Positions 9,390 to 18,022 of a stretch of DNA of 64,000 nucleotides are shown here, piece after piece. The stretch is taken from positions 1 to 64,000 of the forward strand of contig CAWBWT010000004.1 in NCBI GenBank assembly GCA_963792675.1, read 5' to 3'. The notes under the pieces were generated by a model that saw nothing but the letters and a program-made list of their open reading frames with translations, ran no database searches and was not told the origin of the DNA. Source of the DNA: JBBROS01 sp963792675 (GTDB lineage: Bacteria; Pseudomonadota; Alphaproteobacteria; Acetobacterales; Acetobacteraceae). Every line of letters begins with the position of its first letter. Positions within the stretch are counted from its first letter, which is position 1. The position numbers and the translations under genes were made by a program.

Positions 9390-9934
9390 ATGTCCAAGGC
9401 TTCTCGACCACTTACCACACTACCACCCAGTGACGGCAGCGGATCCCGTCGCGACTTGGCCGGCGCGGTCGGCGCCATGATGCTGCTCATGCCGTTCGCT
9501 GCTGGCGCGGCAAAGGCGGCCGAACATGATGGGCAGCTGTTGGAGCTGTGCGACGACTACGTTAATACGCCCTGCGGCGTGCCGCAGGCACTTTGCTTGC
9601 CGCCGCTCATGCGCCGCCGGCCCTCCGGGTCCGATGGAATGCTGCCCATGATGCCTGGGCAAATGCCGACGTCGCGGAGCGCCGCCGGATCAGCGGTGTG
9701 ACGGTCGAGGCCATGATCCACGGTCGGCCCAGCGATGACCAAGCATGGCGCATCGCGGCCGAGATCAGTCGCATTCCGGCCCGCACTCCGGAGGGTATGC
9801 AGGCGAAGGCTCGCGTTGTGCGGTGCTGGCTTTGTGATTGCGGCGCCGAGCTTGAGCCCCGGTTCGCCGCGGATGCCTACACCGCGGCTGCATTGTCGCT
9901 GGTGACTGACGTGCTTGGGAGGGCAGGAGCATGA
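9390..9934 (+). pseudogene. Tat-like leader protein 1, interrupted by an insert
   Basis: The reading begins MSKASRPLTT and has a twin-arginine-like leader (SRRDLAGAVGAMM... GAAKA) followed by HDGQLLELCDDYV, which parallels the two related genes downstream. At about 9562 the reading is broken by roughly 70 bases of reverse-transcriptase-like sequence; afterwards the family reading resumes in another frame (NAAHDAWANADVAERRR... VLGRAGA) to a stop at 9934. It overlaps the next gene by ATGA. The function of the family is unknown; such proteins are common near prophage-like islands. Confidence 0.6.
9562..9632 (-). mobile_element. Short group II intron RT fragment inserted in a gene
   Basis: Read on the minus strand this stretch encodes DPEGRRRMSGGKQSACGTPQGV, the same signature (MSGGK...GTPQGG) found in the intron maturase near 745-790 of this window. 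DNA similarity between the two copies is visible over about 40 bases around GCGGCGTGCCGCAGGC and CCGCCGCTCATGCGCCG. It breaks the Tat-like gene at 9390-9934. Boundaries are approximate, set by where the host gene's reading is lost and regained. Confidence 0.55.
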
Positions 9935-10365
9935 GCCACATGCATCGCCGTGCTCTTTTCGGAGGCGCACTCGCCCTGACTGTCGCGCCTGTCGTTCAGC
10001 CTGCTGCAAAGATGCCGCAGCCGGATGCGGAGCTGCTCAATCTCGGCAAGCAGTTCGCCGCAGTTTACGCCGACGAAAAGGCGGCCTGGGTCTTGGCTAA
10101 CAACGAGCACGAAGACGATGGGCCATACACGAAACGCGCCAGCGCACTCAGCGAGCAATGCGCGGAGATCGCGAACCGTATCCAGCCTCTGCGGGCCACG
10201 ACCATCGGTGGGTTGGCCGTGAAGGTGCAGGCCGTCGAATGGCATCAGGCTGGCCAAGGATTGACGGCTGAGGCGTTGTCGTTCTGGGATCCGCCGAACC
10301 CCGACATGGTGATCCTAGCGGGGCTGCTGCAGGACATTGCCGCCATCGCGGGAGCGGCAGCATGA
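9931..10365 (+). CDS. Tat-like leader protein 2, unknown function
   Basis: 144 residues. An N-terminal HRRALFGGALALTVAPVV leader resembles a Tat signal, followed by QPDAELLNLGKQF and a helical body. It is a paralogue of the proteins encoded at 9390 and 10803, sharing the RR leader and the PDAELL motif. ATGA overlaps with both neighbours indicate translational coupling. No enzymatic motif is visible. Confidence 0.65.
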   Translation: MSHMHRRALFGGALALTVAPVVQPAAKMPQPDAELLNLGKQFAAVYADEKAAWVLANNEHEDDGPYTKRASALSEQCAEIANRIQPLRATTIGGLAVKVQAVEWHQAGQGLTAEALSFWDPPNPDMVILAGLLQDIAAIAGAAA

Positions 10366-10806
10366 GCGCCACTGGCATGCCGACCTCACTGCCCAGCATC
10401 GAAGACCTTGGCCGTCGGATTGCGGCCCTCTACGTCGAGCATAACCGTTGCGATACAGAGAGCGTTCATGCCGACGGTCAGCAAGCCAATCTGCACTGGC
10501 AGGCAGGCATGGACATCACCGACGCGCAGGCCATCGCGGCGAAGGAACTGATCTGCACCATGCCTGCGGTGACGCTGGCCGACGCCGCGGTGCAGGTTGC
10601 GACCGCCCTGACCATTGCGGACCAGATCGACGGCGCTGCTGGGTGCGAGCAAGTCCTGAGTAGGCTGCAGAACAAGCTCGACTACCTTCTGCTGAGCGCG
10701 CTGCCGGTCATTGCCGAGGCTGCTGGGCTTGGCATGGAAGATGGGCTGGGCCGACTTGGCAGAGCTTCGGGCGCACCGATTCGAGGCTTTGGAGGCGATT
10801 CGATGA
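10362..10806 (+). pseudogene. Small helical protein with a late frameshift
   Basis: Starts MSATGMPTSLPSIEDLG and is helical, without a leader. Near 10730 the frame shifts: continuing in the second frame gives MGWADLAELRAHRFEALEAI and a TGA at 10804-10806 that overlaps the next ATG. Without the shift the reading would run into the following gene and create an artificial fusion. I therefore treat it as a separate gene with one indel. Function unknown. Confidence 0.55.
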
Positions 10807-11153
10807 GCCGTGCCATCTCCCGCCGTGCCGCGTTCGGCAACGCCGCCGCGGTCATGCTGCCGATCGGCGCCGGGGCGGCGACCCGGCCCGCGCACCCCGA
10901 TGCCGAGCTGCTCGCGCTGTGCAGGACGTTCGACGACCTGCAGCGGCAGTATCTGGTAACCGACTTCGACTGCGACAGCGGTAGCCCGGCCGACCTGGCT
11001 GCTGAGGCCGAACGGGATCGGCTCGAGGCGGTTCAGGATCCGCTCGTTAACCGGATTGCAGATCTCCAGGCCCACACTTCCGGGCCTGATCGCCCGGGCT
11101 CAATCGCTAGCGGCGTGGGACTGCGATTTGTTCAGGGACAATGGCCCGTGTGA
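10803..11153 (+). CDS. Tat-like leader protein 3, unknown function
   Basis: 116 residues from the ATG at 10803, which overlaps the previous stop. The leader SRRAAFGNAAAVMLPIGAGAA and the following HPDAELLALCRTFDDLQRQY match the paralogues at 9390 and 9931. The C-terminus (SIASGVGLRFVQGQWPV) looks different and may be truncated. Last gene of the coupled set. Confidence 0.6.
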   Translation: MSRAISRRAAFGNAAAVMLPIGAGAATRPAHPDAELLALCRTFDDLQRQYLVTDFDCDSGSPADLAAEAERDRLEAVQDPLVNRIADLQAHTSGPDRPGSIASGVGLRFVQGQWPV

Positions 11154-11519
11154 TCCGGGGAGCATGTTCACGCAAGCCCTCGTTCGTGATTTGCTGGTTC
11201 TTGGACAAGCTGCGACCAGGGGCTGACGCATCACAAAGGGCAGGGCTAGCTCCTCCCCCACTTGAGCCATTTGCCCGGGTGTCGAGAGACTTACGCCCCA
11301 GTATGACGACGTCGAGGTGTAGCCATGGCGACCGGGAGCGACCTCCAGCTGATAGCGACACGGCGTTCTGCTGTGGCAAGGACAGCCCGGGAGCAGGCGG
11401 AACTCCGGGCCGTGGACAGGTGCCGTGAAACTGAGAGCCGCTCCAGGTTCGAGCGCAGCCGAGCACTGCTGCAGGAGCCAGTGAAGCGGCTTAATCGCCA
11501 TCTTCCAGAGTAGAACAGT
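11154..11519. other. Intergenic region, nothing recognised
   Basis: About 370 bases between the Tat-like gene set and the catalase terminator. Short overlapping frames exist on both strands but none resembles a known protein. Confidence 0.4.
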
Positions 11520-11547
11520 GCAAGGAAGGCGTGAGTGCCTTCCTTGC
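11520..11547. terminator. Perfect hairpin, likely bidirectional terminator
   Basis: GCAAGGAAGGC at 11520-11530, a six-base loop, then the exact complement GCCTTCCTTGC at 11537-11547. It lies nine bases past the stop of the manganese catalase gene and also faces the Tat-like gene set. Confidence 0.7.
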
Positions 11548-11555
11548 TGTCTAAC

Positions 11556-12470
11556 CTACCGGGACTTCTTGTAGAGCTTGGTCGCGACCTCGAACATTTC
11601 CTCAGGCGCGTAATCCGGCGCGAAGGCGCCATAGTTGCCGGTCATCTCCGGCATCTTCCCGCCCTCGGGCAAACCATCGACCACCTCGAGCTTGCCTGGC
11701 GGGTCGCCCGGCAACGCCACCTCGCCGTTGCCCCAGATGCCGGCCGATTCCGCGTAGTCTTCCGGGCTGAACCGATACAGCAGCCGGTGCTTGCCCTCGG
11801 CCAGATACTTTTGGCACTCGGGAATGTTGCTGAGTTCGATGTTCGGCGTCGGCAGCATCTTCTCGATCTCGACACCGGTGATCTTCTTGAGCGCCAGTGC
11901 ATAAGCATGCGCGTGCAGCGACCCGCGGACGAGCAGATAACCGCAGACTTCGCGCGCCGTCGGGCTGCTGACGGTCTCGTATACCCGAAGCTTGTGGATG
12001 CGAGCGCCGCACTCAAGATGAAAGTTGTGCAGCAGATCGATGATCAGATTGCCGGTCGTCGTCACCATGTCCACGTTCCAGGACATGCCGTTGCTGTTTA
12101 CAGGCACGGCGCCGCCGCCATAGGACAGGAACGACGCGGCGGACCGAACATCCTTCATCTCAGCAAACGGCACCTTGCTCACGTCGACGTTCGCCATCTC
12201 GTTGCCGGGACCGTTGTTCAGCATGGCGATACCATTGCTGACCAACTCCACATGGCCGAGTTCTTCGGCGAAGATGCTCGAAACCAAGCTGTAGAACGGG
12301 CGCAGCTTTGACTTTGAGCGGAAGTTGAAGCTCTGGAACATGTAGTTTCCGAGCGTGGACATCTCGCCGTATTTGCCGCCGAGCAATTCCTGCAATGCGG
12401 CCGCCTCGTTCGGGTCCGGCGCCTTCGGCTCCGGCAACTCGGTCAACAGCTTGTCAATCTTCATGAACAT
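11556..12470 (-). CDS. Manganese catalase
   Basis: 304 residues, full length for the family. It disproportionates hydrogen peroxide with a di-manganese centre. The four-helix ligands are visible as the EMSTLGNYMFQSFNFR helix, EELGHVELV (E, H), the HNFHLECGARIHKLRVYE pair and the GSLHAHAYAL segment. It is divergent from the RcnR/CsoR-type repressor across 49 bases, with a matching operator between them, suggesting metal- or stress-controlled expression. A hairpin terminator follows directly. Confidence 0.92.
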   Translation of the reverse strand: MFMKIDKLLTELPEPKAPDPNEAAALQELLGGKYGEMSTLGNYMFQSFNFRSKSKLRPFYSLVSSIFAEELGHVELVSNGIAMLNNGPGNEMANVDVSKVPFAEMKDVRSAASFLSYGGGAVPVNSNGMSWNVDMVTTTGNLIIDLLHNFHLECGARIHKLRVYETVSSPTAREVCGYLLVRGSLHAHAYALALKKITGVEIEKMLPTPNIELSNIPECQKYLAEGKHRLLYRFSPEDYAESAGIWGNGEVALPGDPPGKLEVVDGLPEGGKMPEMTGNYGAFAPDYAPEEMFEVATKLYKKSR

Positions 12471-12488
12471 GGGATCAGCCTTCCTAGA

Positions 12489-12503
12489 TACTGGTGGGGA
12501 GTA
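12489..12503. promoter_or_regulatory. Candidate RcnR/CsoR-family operator
   Basis: TACTGGTGGGGAGTA fits the TACT-G6-N-AGTA pattern known for RcnR-type operators with one mismatch in the G tract. It sits in the 49-base gap between the divergent catalase and repressor starts, where a bound repressor would cover both promoters. Confidence 0.6.
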
Positions 12504-12519
12504 GGAGTATTACGGGCCC

Positions 12520-12837
12520 ATGGAATACGAGTTTCGCAATGGCAAGCTTTTGGTATCACGAAGCGCGGAGGAGCGGGATCCGATCGTGCAGCGCCTGCGC
12601 CGGATCGAGGGCCAGGTTCGCGGCTTGATTCAGATGATCGAGGCCGACCGCTATTGCCTCGACGAGGTGCAACAGGCGAATGCCATCACCTCGGCCGTGC
12701 GGGAGGTGGCTGTGATGATCCTGTCCAGTCACCTGGATGCGGGCGTTGATTACGCGGTGCGCTCGGGCCAGACGGAGGCGGTTACCCAGGAAATAACGGC
12801 CGTGCTGCGCGCTTCGCTTCGGTTACAGGGCGGGTGA
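12520..12837 (+). CDS. RcnR/FrmR/CsoR-family metal- or formaldehyde-sensing repressor
   Basis: 105 residues, DUF156 family. The core RLRRIEGQVRGLIQMIEADRYCLDEVQQ and SSHLDAGV supplies the conserved Cys and His; the second Cys used by copper sensors (HLxxC) is Gly here, so a classical CsoR copper site is unlikely. Such proteins are all-helical tetramers that leave DNA when the ligand binds. The divergent manganese catalase is the likely target besides itself. The N-terminal MEYEFRNGKLLVSRS extension is unusual. Confidence 0.85.
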   Translation: MEYEFRNGKLLVSRSAEERDPIVQRLRRIEGQVRGLIQMIEADRYCLDEVQQANAITSAVREVAVMILSSHLDAGVDYAVRSGQTEAVTQEITAVLRASLRLQGG

Positions 12838-13057
12838 CGCAAAGCGCCACGATATGAGCACATTTCCGCACCTCCACGCCTGACCGAGCGCCAAATAGCG
12901 TCATTGTACCCATGCTGTCGCAGCACTCCGCGCGTAGCCACTCACCAAAGTTGCATATCTCCGTTGACCTGATTCCTGACATCGTCATGTGCGATCAATG
13001 CAGGATCCTGGCGGCCGAGAGCAGCGCACGCTCCCCCTACGTCCCTTGGAGGACGCG

Positions 13058-13261
13058 ATGCCTGAATATGACGTGCGACAGCTCGATCGGCAGACAAACG
13101 TCATTGGATCACGCAAGGTGAGGTGTGACATCGACAGTGACGCTGTTGGCATCGCATACGCGACCGCTTTGATAGCCTCCAACGATTGCCGCGCAGTCGA
13201 AGTCTGGGATGGCGCAAGGCTGGTCGCACGGATGCCTGTCAGTCTGACATCCCGGATATGA
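13058..13261 (+). CDS. Small conserved-type hypothetical protein
   Basis: 67 residues from ATG 13058 (GGAGG just upstream). The sequence EYDVRQLDRQTNVIGSRKV ... AVEVWDGARLVARM resembles short proteins seen in alphaproteobacteria whose strands likely form a small beta-alpha-beta unit. Function unknown. Confidence 0.6.
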   Translation: MPEYDVRQLDRQTNVIGSRKVRCDIDSDAVGIAYATALIASNDCRAVEVWDGARLVARMPVSLTSRI

Positions 13262-13278
13262 TTATCTACGTCTGCACG

Positions 13279-13695
13279 TTACGAGGCTGCAGGTGGTTTC
13301 GCGCCTCCAAGCGACGACGGCGCCAGGCACGCGACATGACGGGCAACATGCTCCGGATCGTAAGGCTTGCTCAGAAACCGGCAGCCCGGTGGTAACTCTC
13401 CCAGGGTATGAACTGCCTGAGCCGATACGATCAGTAAGCCAACCCACGGCCAGTGCTGCCGCGTGTGATGGGCCAAGCCAACCCCATCAATCGAACCGGG
13501 CATTTGTACGTCCGTGAACACCACGCTGATTACCTCAGCCTGTTGTTCGAGAATTGCGACCGCCTCATCAGCATCACTTGCCTCAATGACCGTAAACCCG
13601 GCATCTTCCAGCGTCACGGCCGTGGCCATGCGAGTAAGAACTTCGTCTTCGACGACCAGGACGCACAGTTCGCGGGCTTCGGCAGGCGCAGGCAT
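13279..13695 (-). CDS. Stand-alone response regulator receiver protein
   Basis: 138 residues, a single CheY-like receiver domain. The acidic pair is in LVVEDEVLT, the phospho-acceptor Asp in VVFTDVQMPG, and the conserved Lys in RFLSKPYDPE. There is no output domain, so it probably relays or sequesters phosphate. No kinase is adjacent; the HWE kinase at 19005 is the nearest candidate. The C-terminal tail is short and unstructured. Confidence 0.85.
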   Translation of the reverse strand: MPAPAEARELCVLVVEDEVLTRMATAVTLEDAGFTVIEASDADEAVAILEQQAEVISVVFTDVQMPGSIDGVGLAHHTRQHWPWVGLLIVSAQAVHTLGELPPGCRFLSKPYDPEHVARHVACLAPSSLGGAKPPAAS

Positions 13696-13745
13696 GCCTA
13701 ATCAAGGGCGCAGATCTCTGGACTGTTCCCAACACGTTATGCGGA

Positions 13746-13934
13746 TCAACGCTCAGGGGATGGACCGGCTATGCCACCCGGCTTTTCCCCGCGCTTGGCT
13801 TGGCTCTGCCGGACGCGAGCGAACAGATACAGGGCGAAAATCAACACGGCGACCAAAGTCCCGAGAGACAGCATGCTGAGTAGCGAAGTATCGTCGCGTG
13901 GTCCTTGTTCCAGGATGAAACGGCTGCACTGCAC
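13746..13934 (-). CDS. Possible small membrane protein
   Basis: 62 residues with one hydrophobic segment (LSMLSLGTLVAVLIFALYLF) followed by a basic tail (RVRQSQAKRG), as in small inner-membrane proteins. There is no clear ribosome site and the start is uncertain (GTG at 13934 or ATG at 13874). Confidence 0.3.
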   Translation of the reverse strand: MQCSRFILEQGPRDDTSLLSMLSLGTLVAVLIFALYLFARVRQSQAKRGEKPGGIAGPSPER

Positions 13935-14013
13935 TGCCGGTTTGCCGGCACCGTCAGGATGACTCTGGCGACAGTGACTCCAGACTGACGCAGCGGCGGC
14001 CGACAGCCAGGGC

Positions 14014-15000
14014 CTACCTTATACGGCGCGGCCGTTTGCCACTGAATAAAAGAGTGGATGGGCCCTGCGCCCGTGCAGCACAGTGGTCGAACAGCAGAAA
14101 CAAAACCCCGTAGAACTGAAGCAGCGCCTCCGTCAGCGCGGGCAGGACGAACACGTTGTCCGAGCCATGCTCGCGAGCCAGCAGCCCGCGGGACGCGGCC
14201 GCGGCGATCATGTTGCGCACATGCGCCCGCGACACGCAGAAGCGCCGCGCCAACGCAGACACGGAGATCGGCACCGCCTGGGCAGATTGCCGTTCGCCAG
14301 CCAGATGCTGCAGCCACAGGCTGCTCAGCAGCAGCAGCCCGGCATTGCTCTCGGCCAGGGCCTCCAGAACCGGCACGTGGCCGAGCACGCGGAAGCCGGC
14401 AAAGTAGGGCACGCCAAGTTCGCGCAGAAACGCGGTGCGGAACTCGCGGCTGCGCAGGCGGGCCGGGACCGGGGCTGCGCCGGAGAAGATCGGAACCATG
14501 GCACTGAACTGCTGCGCCCAGCGCTGCCGGCTCACCTCGACGAGCTTTTCAGTGGGCACCAGGATGCGCCGGCGGTTGTCATGCGGGTCCGTGCGAACGG
14601 CGATGTAGCCACCGAACCGCATCGCCGCGAGCATCGAGGCGACGCGCCCCGCGCTGCACAAGCCGGTCTTCCGGCACAAAGATTGGATCGCGCCCAGCGT
14701 CGCGCCCACCGCTCCGCCGCCTCGCTCCTCGTCACCCGGGAGCGGCAGCACTTCCAGGTAGAGAAGGTACAACCCGAGTATCACACGTCCGCGGTCACAC
14801 AGCAGGGCGTTGAGCAGCGCGTTTCCTTGATAGGTGTCGATCAGCGTTGCCGCGAACTCGGCTGCCGCGCGCGGCAGCGCCGGGTGGACGCGCAACTCGG
14901 CATATTCGCTTGCCGAGATCCAGGCCGACGGCACGAACCCAGCCTGGAACGATCGTCGCTCTGGGCCTGCTCGGCCGTTGGCCGTTTTGGCACAATCCAT
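14014..15000 (-). CDS. Helix-turn-helix protein, possible MarR-like regulator
   Basis: 328 residues. The C-terminal part contains an HTH-like segment (PISVSALARRFCVSRAHVRNMIAAAASRGLL) and the middle has a second winged-helix-like region (AIQSLCRKTGLCSAGRVASMLAAMRFGGYI). The N-terminal part is helical and not recognised. This two-HTH layout suggests a transcription factor. No neighbour reveals a target. Confidence 0.6.
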   Translation of the reverse strand: MDCAKTANGRAGPERRSFQAGFVPSAWISASEYAELRVHPALPRAAAEFAATLIDTYQGNALLNALLCDRGRVILGLYLLYLEVLPLPGDEERGGGAVGATLGAIQSLCRKTGLCSAGRVASMLAAMRFGGYIAVRTDPHDNRRRILVPTEKLVEVSRQRWAQQFSAMVPIFSGAAPVPARLRSREFRTAFLRELGVPYFAGFRVLGHVPVLEALAESNAGLLLLSSLWLQHLAGERQSAQAVPISVSALARRFCVSRAHVRNMIAAAASRGLLAREHGSDNVFVLPALTEALLQFYGVLFLLFDHCAARAQGPSTLLFSGKRPRRIR

Positions 15001-15356
15001 GTATGTTCACTCTCTGTTCTGTCGCTCACCCAATCTTTGCCAGTGTGATGAATCCTGACATTGCTTCATAGCTTCATTCGACGATGGAAGGCGCGCCAGA
15101 CTAGTTCTTATGTTTCCAGTCAAGGCTGAAGTTGCAACGGTTCGGTCTGCTCGTAGACGAGCAGTTCGCTGAAGAGATCTTGCCCCGGTGGGCTGTGGGT
15201 AAGTCGTCCGCCGGGGCGACCGTCAAGAGTCTGGCGTAGGCGGGCGGCTTATCCACAGCACCTGCAAGCCGCGGTGGCGACCTGTAGTGGGGCAGAGCTG
15301 CACAGGGCTGGAGGCGGAGCTTGGACACGACGATTGATCAAACTCTGGTTCTGACG
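15001..15356. other. Intergenic region left of IS21 element, nothing recognised
   Basis: A DnaA-box-like TTATCCACA occurs near 15250, but it is isolated. No gene is supported. The last seven bases, TCTGACG, are the left copy of the IS21 target duplication. Confidence 0.4.
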
Positions 15357-15370
15357 TGCGCGTTCCGGTC

Positions 15371-15473
15371 GATCGTGATCACTGATTCCGTTTGATCGTG
15401 ATCACTCGATCCGGTGGATCGTGATCATGCATTCCAGGGGATCGTGATCGCCTGATCCGGTGATCATGATCAT
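15371..15473 (+). repeat. 23-bp tandem repeats at IS21 left end
   Basis: GATCGTGATCA-type cores begin at 15371, 15394, 15417, 15440 and about 15462, a regular 23-base period. Each core is followed by a variable half such as TGATTCCG. Likely transposase binding sites. Confidence 0.85.
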
Positions 15474-15560
15474 GCTGGAGACGGCGGCGCCTGGTCGCTT
15501 CTGCTGACAATCTTCAACCGACGGTAGTGTCGGTCTTTTGCCGGGGAGCAAGGGGTCGAG

Positions 15561-17093
15561 ATGCCGGGTGAGAGAGTGTCGATGCGCAAGATACGGGATG
15601 TTCTGCGGCTACGATTGGGCCACCACCTGCCGCAGCGGACGATTGGCCGGAGCCTGCGGCTGAGCCAGGGCGCGGTCAGCGAGTACCTCAAGCGTGCCCA
15701 GCGGGCCGGACTGGTGTGGCCGCTGCCGGCCGAGCTCGACGACACCAGGCTTGAGGCGCTGCTGTTTCCGCCGCCGCCTGACGTGCCTGCCGATCAGCGC
15801 CCTGTGCCGGACTGGTCGGCGATCCATCGCGAGATGCGGCGGCCGAACGTGACGCTGGCGCTGCTGTGGGAGGAGTACCGCACCGGGACGGCCGACGGGT
15901 TCGGCTACTCGTGGTTTTGCGATCTGTATCGCGCCTGGGTCGGTCGGCTGAAACCGACGCTGCGCCAGGTGCATACGGCGGGCGAGAAGCTGTTCGTCGA
16001 CTTCGCCGGTCACACGATGGAGGTTGCCGACGGGGCGACCGGCGAGATGCGGCAGGCGGAGATCTTCGTCGCCGTTCTTGGAGCCTCGAGCTTCATCTAC
16101 GCCGAGGCGACCTGGAGCCAGACGCTGCCGGACTGGATCGCCGCGCACGTCAACGCGCTGGCGGCGATCGGTGGCGTGCCGTGTCAGATCGTCAGCGACA
16201 ACCTGCGATCCGGGATCAGCAAGGCCTGCTTCTACGAGCCGACGGTGAACCGCACCTACGCGGAGATGGCGACGCATTACGGCACGGCGGTCATCCCGGC
16301 CCGTCCGTATAAGCCGCGCGACAAGGCCAAGGTCGAGGTGGGCGTGCAAGTCGTGCAGCGCTGGATCCTGGCGCGGCTGCGCAATCGGCGGTTCTTCTCG
16401 CTGGCCGAGCTGAACGGCGCGATCCGCGAGCTGGTCGCCGACGTCAACGACCGCCCGATGCGCGGCTGGGACACGACCCGGCGGGCGTTGTTCGAGCAGT
16501 TCGATCGTCCTGCCCTGCTGCCGCTGCCGCCGACCGCCTATGAATACGCGGACTGGAAGCGCTGCCGGGTCAGCCTCGACTACCACGTCGAGATCGCCAA
16601 GCATTTCTACTCGGTGCCGTTCCAATTGCTGCGCGCCGAGGTCGAGGCGCGGATCACCGCCAAGACGGTGGAGATCTTCCACCGCGGCAAGCTGGTGGCC
16701 GCGCATGTCCGCAGCCTGCGGCCAAATCGGCCGACTACACTGACCGAACACATGCCAAGCTCGCACCGGCGCTACCGCGACTGGACGCACGAGCGGATCC
16801 TGCGCGAGGCCGCGGCCATCGGCGACGACACCGCGGCGCTGGTTGAGGTGATCCTACGCTCGCGTCCGCATCCCGAGCAGGGGTTCCGGTCCTGCATCGG
16901 CATTCTCGGGCTCAGCAAGCGTTACGGCGCCGAGCGGCTGGACGGCGCGTGTGCGCGAGCGCTGGTTCTTGGAACCCGCTCCTACGGTTCGGTGTCGGCC
17001 ATCCTGAAAAATGCCCAGGAGCAGAAGGTCGCGCGCGGCGGTCCGCCCGAGTTGCTGCACGAAAACATCCGCGGCCCCGGCTACTACCATTGA
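15561..17093 (+). CDS. istA: IS21-family transposase IstA
   Basis: 510 residues, the normal length. The N-terminal HTH reads IGRSLRLSQGAVSEYLKRA. The RNase H-like catalytic core has the DDE set: D in LFVDFAGHT, D in IVSDNLRSG and E in KAKVEVGVQ. It cuts and joins the element ends together with IstB. It starts about 90 bases after the end repeats and is followed by istB after 11 bases. Confidence 0.93.
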   Translation: MPGERVSMRKIRDVLRLRLGHHLPQRTIGRSLRLSQGAVSEYLKRAQRAGLVWPLPAELDDTRLEALLFPPPPDVPADQRPVPDWSAIHREMRRPNVTLALLWEEYRTGTADGFGYSWFCDLYRAWVGRLKPTLRQVHTAGEKLFVDFAGHTMEVADGATGEMRQAEIFVAVLGASSFIYAEATWSQTLPDWIAAHVNALAAIGGVPCQIVSDNLRSGISKACFYEPTVNRTYAEMATHYGTAVIPARPYKPRDKAKVEVGVQVVQRWILARLRNRRFFSLAELNGAIRELVADVNDRPMRGWDTTRRALFEQFDRPALLPLPPTAYEYADWKRCRVSLDYHVEIAKHFYSVPFQLLRAEVEARITAKTVEIFHRGKLVAAHVRSLRPNRPTTLTEHMPSSHRRYRDWTHERILREAAAIGDDTAALVEVILRSRPHPEQGFRSCIGILGLSKRYGAERLDGACARALVLGTRSYGSVSAILKNAQEQKVARGGPPELLHENIRGPGYYH

Positions 17094-17104
17094 GAGGAGA
17101 TCCC

Positions 17105-17896
17105 ATGCTGATCCACCCCATGGTCGAGCGCCTGCGCGGTCTCGGCTTGGCCGCCATGGCCGACGCGTTCACCGAGATGCAGCGCAGCTCGAGCGCCGAC
17201 GACTTGTCGCGCGAAGATTGGCTCGGCCTGCTGATCGACCGAGAGACGACCGCGCGCGAGAGCAAACGTCTGAACCGCCGGCTGAGCCAGGCCCGGCTGC
17301 GCCAGAACGCGGTGATCGAGGACGCCGATCTACGCACGCCCCGCGGGCTCGATCGCGGCCTGTTCCAGAAGCTGGCCACCTGCGGCTGGATCCGCGACAG
17401 CCAGCATTTGCTGATCGGCGGCCCGACCGGCGTGGGCAAATCCTGGTTGGCCTGCGCGCTGGGTCACAAAGCGTGCCGCGACGGCTTCTCGGTGATCTAT
17501 CGCCGCGCGCCGCGCCTGATTGCTGACCTTGCGACCGCACGCGGTGAGGGACGGCTGACGCGGCTGATGACGACGCTGGAACGCACGCGCTTGCTGATCA
17601 TCGATGACTGGGGGCCCGAACCGCTGACGGCGGAGCAGCGGCGGGATCTGCTGGAGATCATCGACGACCGCGACCAGAAGGGCTCCTTGCTGATCACGAG
17701 CCAGGTGCCCGTGGCGCGCTGGCATGAACTCATCGGCGATCCGACGTTCGGCGACGCGATCCTCGACCGGGTAATCCACCGCGCTCATCGCATCGAACTG
17801 AAGGGTGAAAGCCTGCGCAAACGCAGCGCGATCACGACGACCGAAAGCTTGACGAACACCAAGGAGAAGTGGGACCCGTTCAACCGTCAGTGGTAG
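17105..17896 (+). CDS. istB: IS21-family ATPase helper IstB
   Basis: 263 residues from ATG 17105, chosen for the GAGGAG just upstream. AAA+ ATPase related to DnaC: Walker A GGPTGVGKSWLACALG and Walker B LLIIDDWG are intact, followed by a sensor region SLLITSQVPVARWHE. It directs target choice for IstA. Confidence 0.93.
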   Translation: MLIHPMVERLRGLGLAAMADAFTEMQRSSSADDLSREDWLGLLIDRETTARESKRLNRRLSQARLRQNAVIEDADLRTPRGLDRGLFQKLATCGWIRDSQHLLIGGPTGVGKSWLACALGHKACRDGFSVIYRRAPRLIADLATARGEGRLTRLMTTLERTRLLIIDDWGPEPLTAEQRRDLLEIIDDRDQKGSLLITSQVPVARWHELIGDPTFGDAILDRVIHRAHRIELKGESLRKRSAITTTESLTNTKEKWDPFNRQW

Positions 17897-18022
17897 CGGT
17901 CATGCGCCACGCCAAGCCGTCCGCCGTGCACTCCTCGGGCAAGGTGAACAGCATGGTTTCGATCACCGTGACAGGTGATCACGATCGGCCGGAATGGCTG
18001 ATCAGGATCAACGGAATCCGCA

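Larger units (their letters stand above)
15357..18022 (+). mobile_element. Complete IS21-family insertion sequence with 7-bp target duplication
   Basis: The 2,666-base element has ends that start TGCG; the left 48 bases match the reverse complement of the right end over most positions. TCTGACG flanks it directly on both sides (15350-15356 and 18023-18029). The left end carries GATCGTGATCAC-type repeats every 23 bases and the right end carries two inverted copies at the same spacing, as known for IstA binding sites of IS21. It contains istA and istB, both intact. The insertion is in an IS66-type remnant. Confidence 0.9.

Noticed and set aside
10362..11153. A 263-residue single protein
   Set aside because: The second frame gives a natural ending with ATGA overlap, so this is two genes joined by an indel.
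15240..15260. DnaA-box-like TTATCCACA as a replication origin
   Set aside because: A single box without AT-rich DNA or iterons; the repA locus is the better origin.
15609..16790. Long minus-strand open frame within the IS21 element
   Set aside because: It is the shadow of istA, with arginine- and proline-rich composition.
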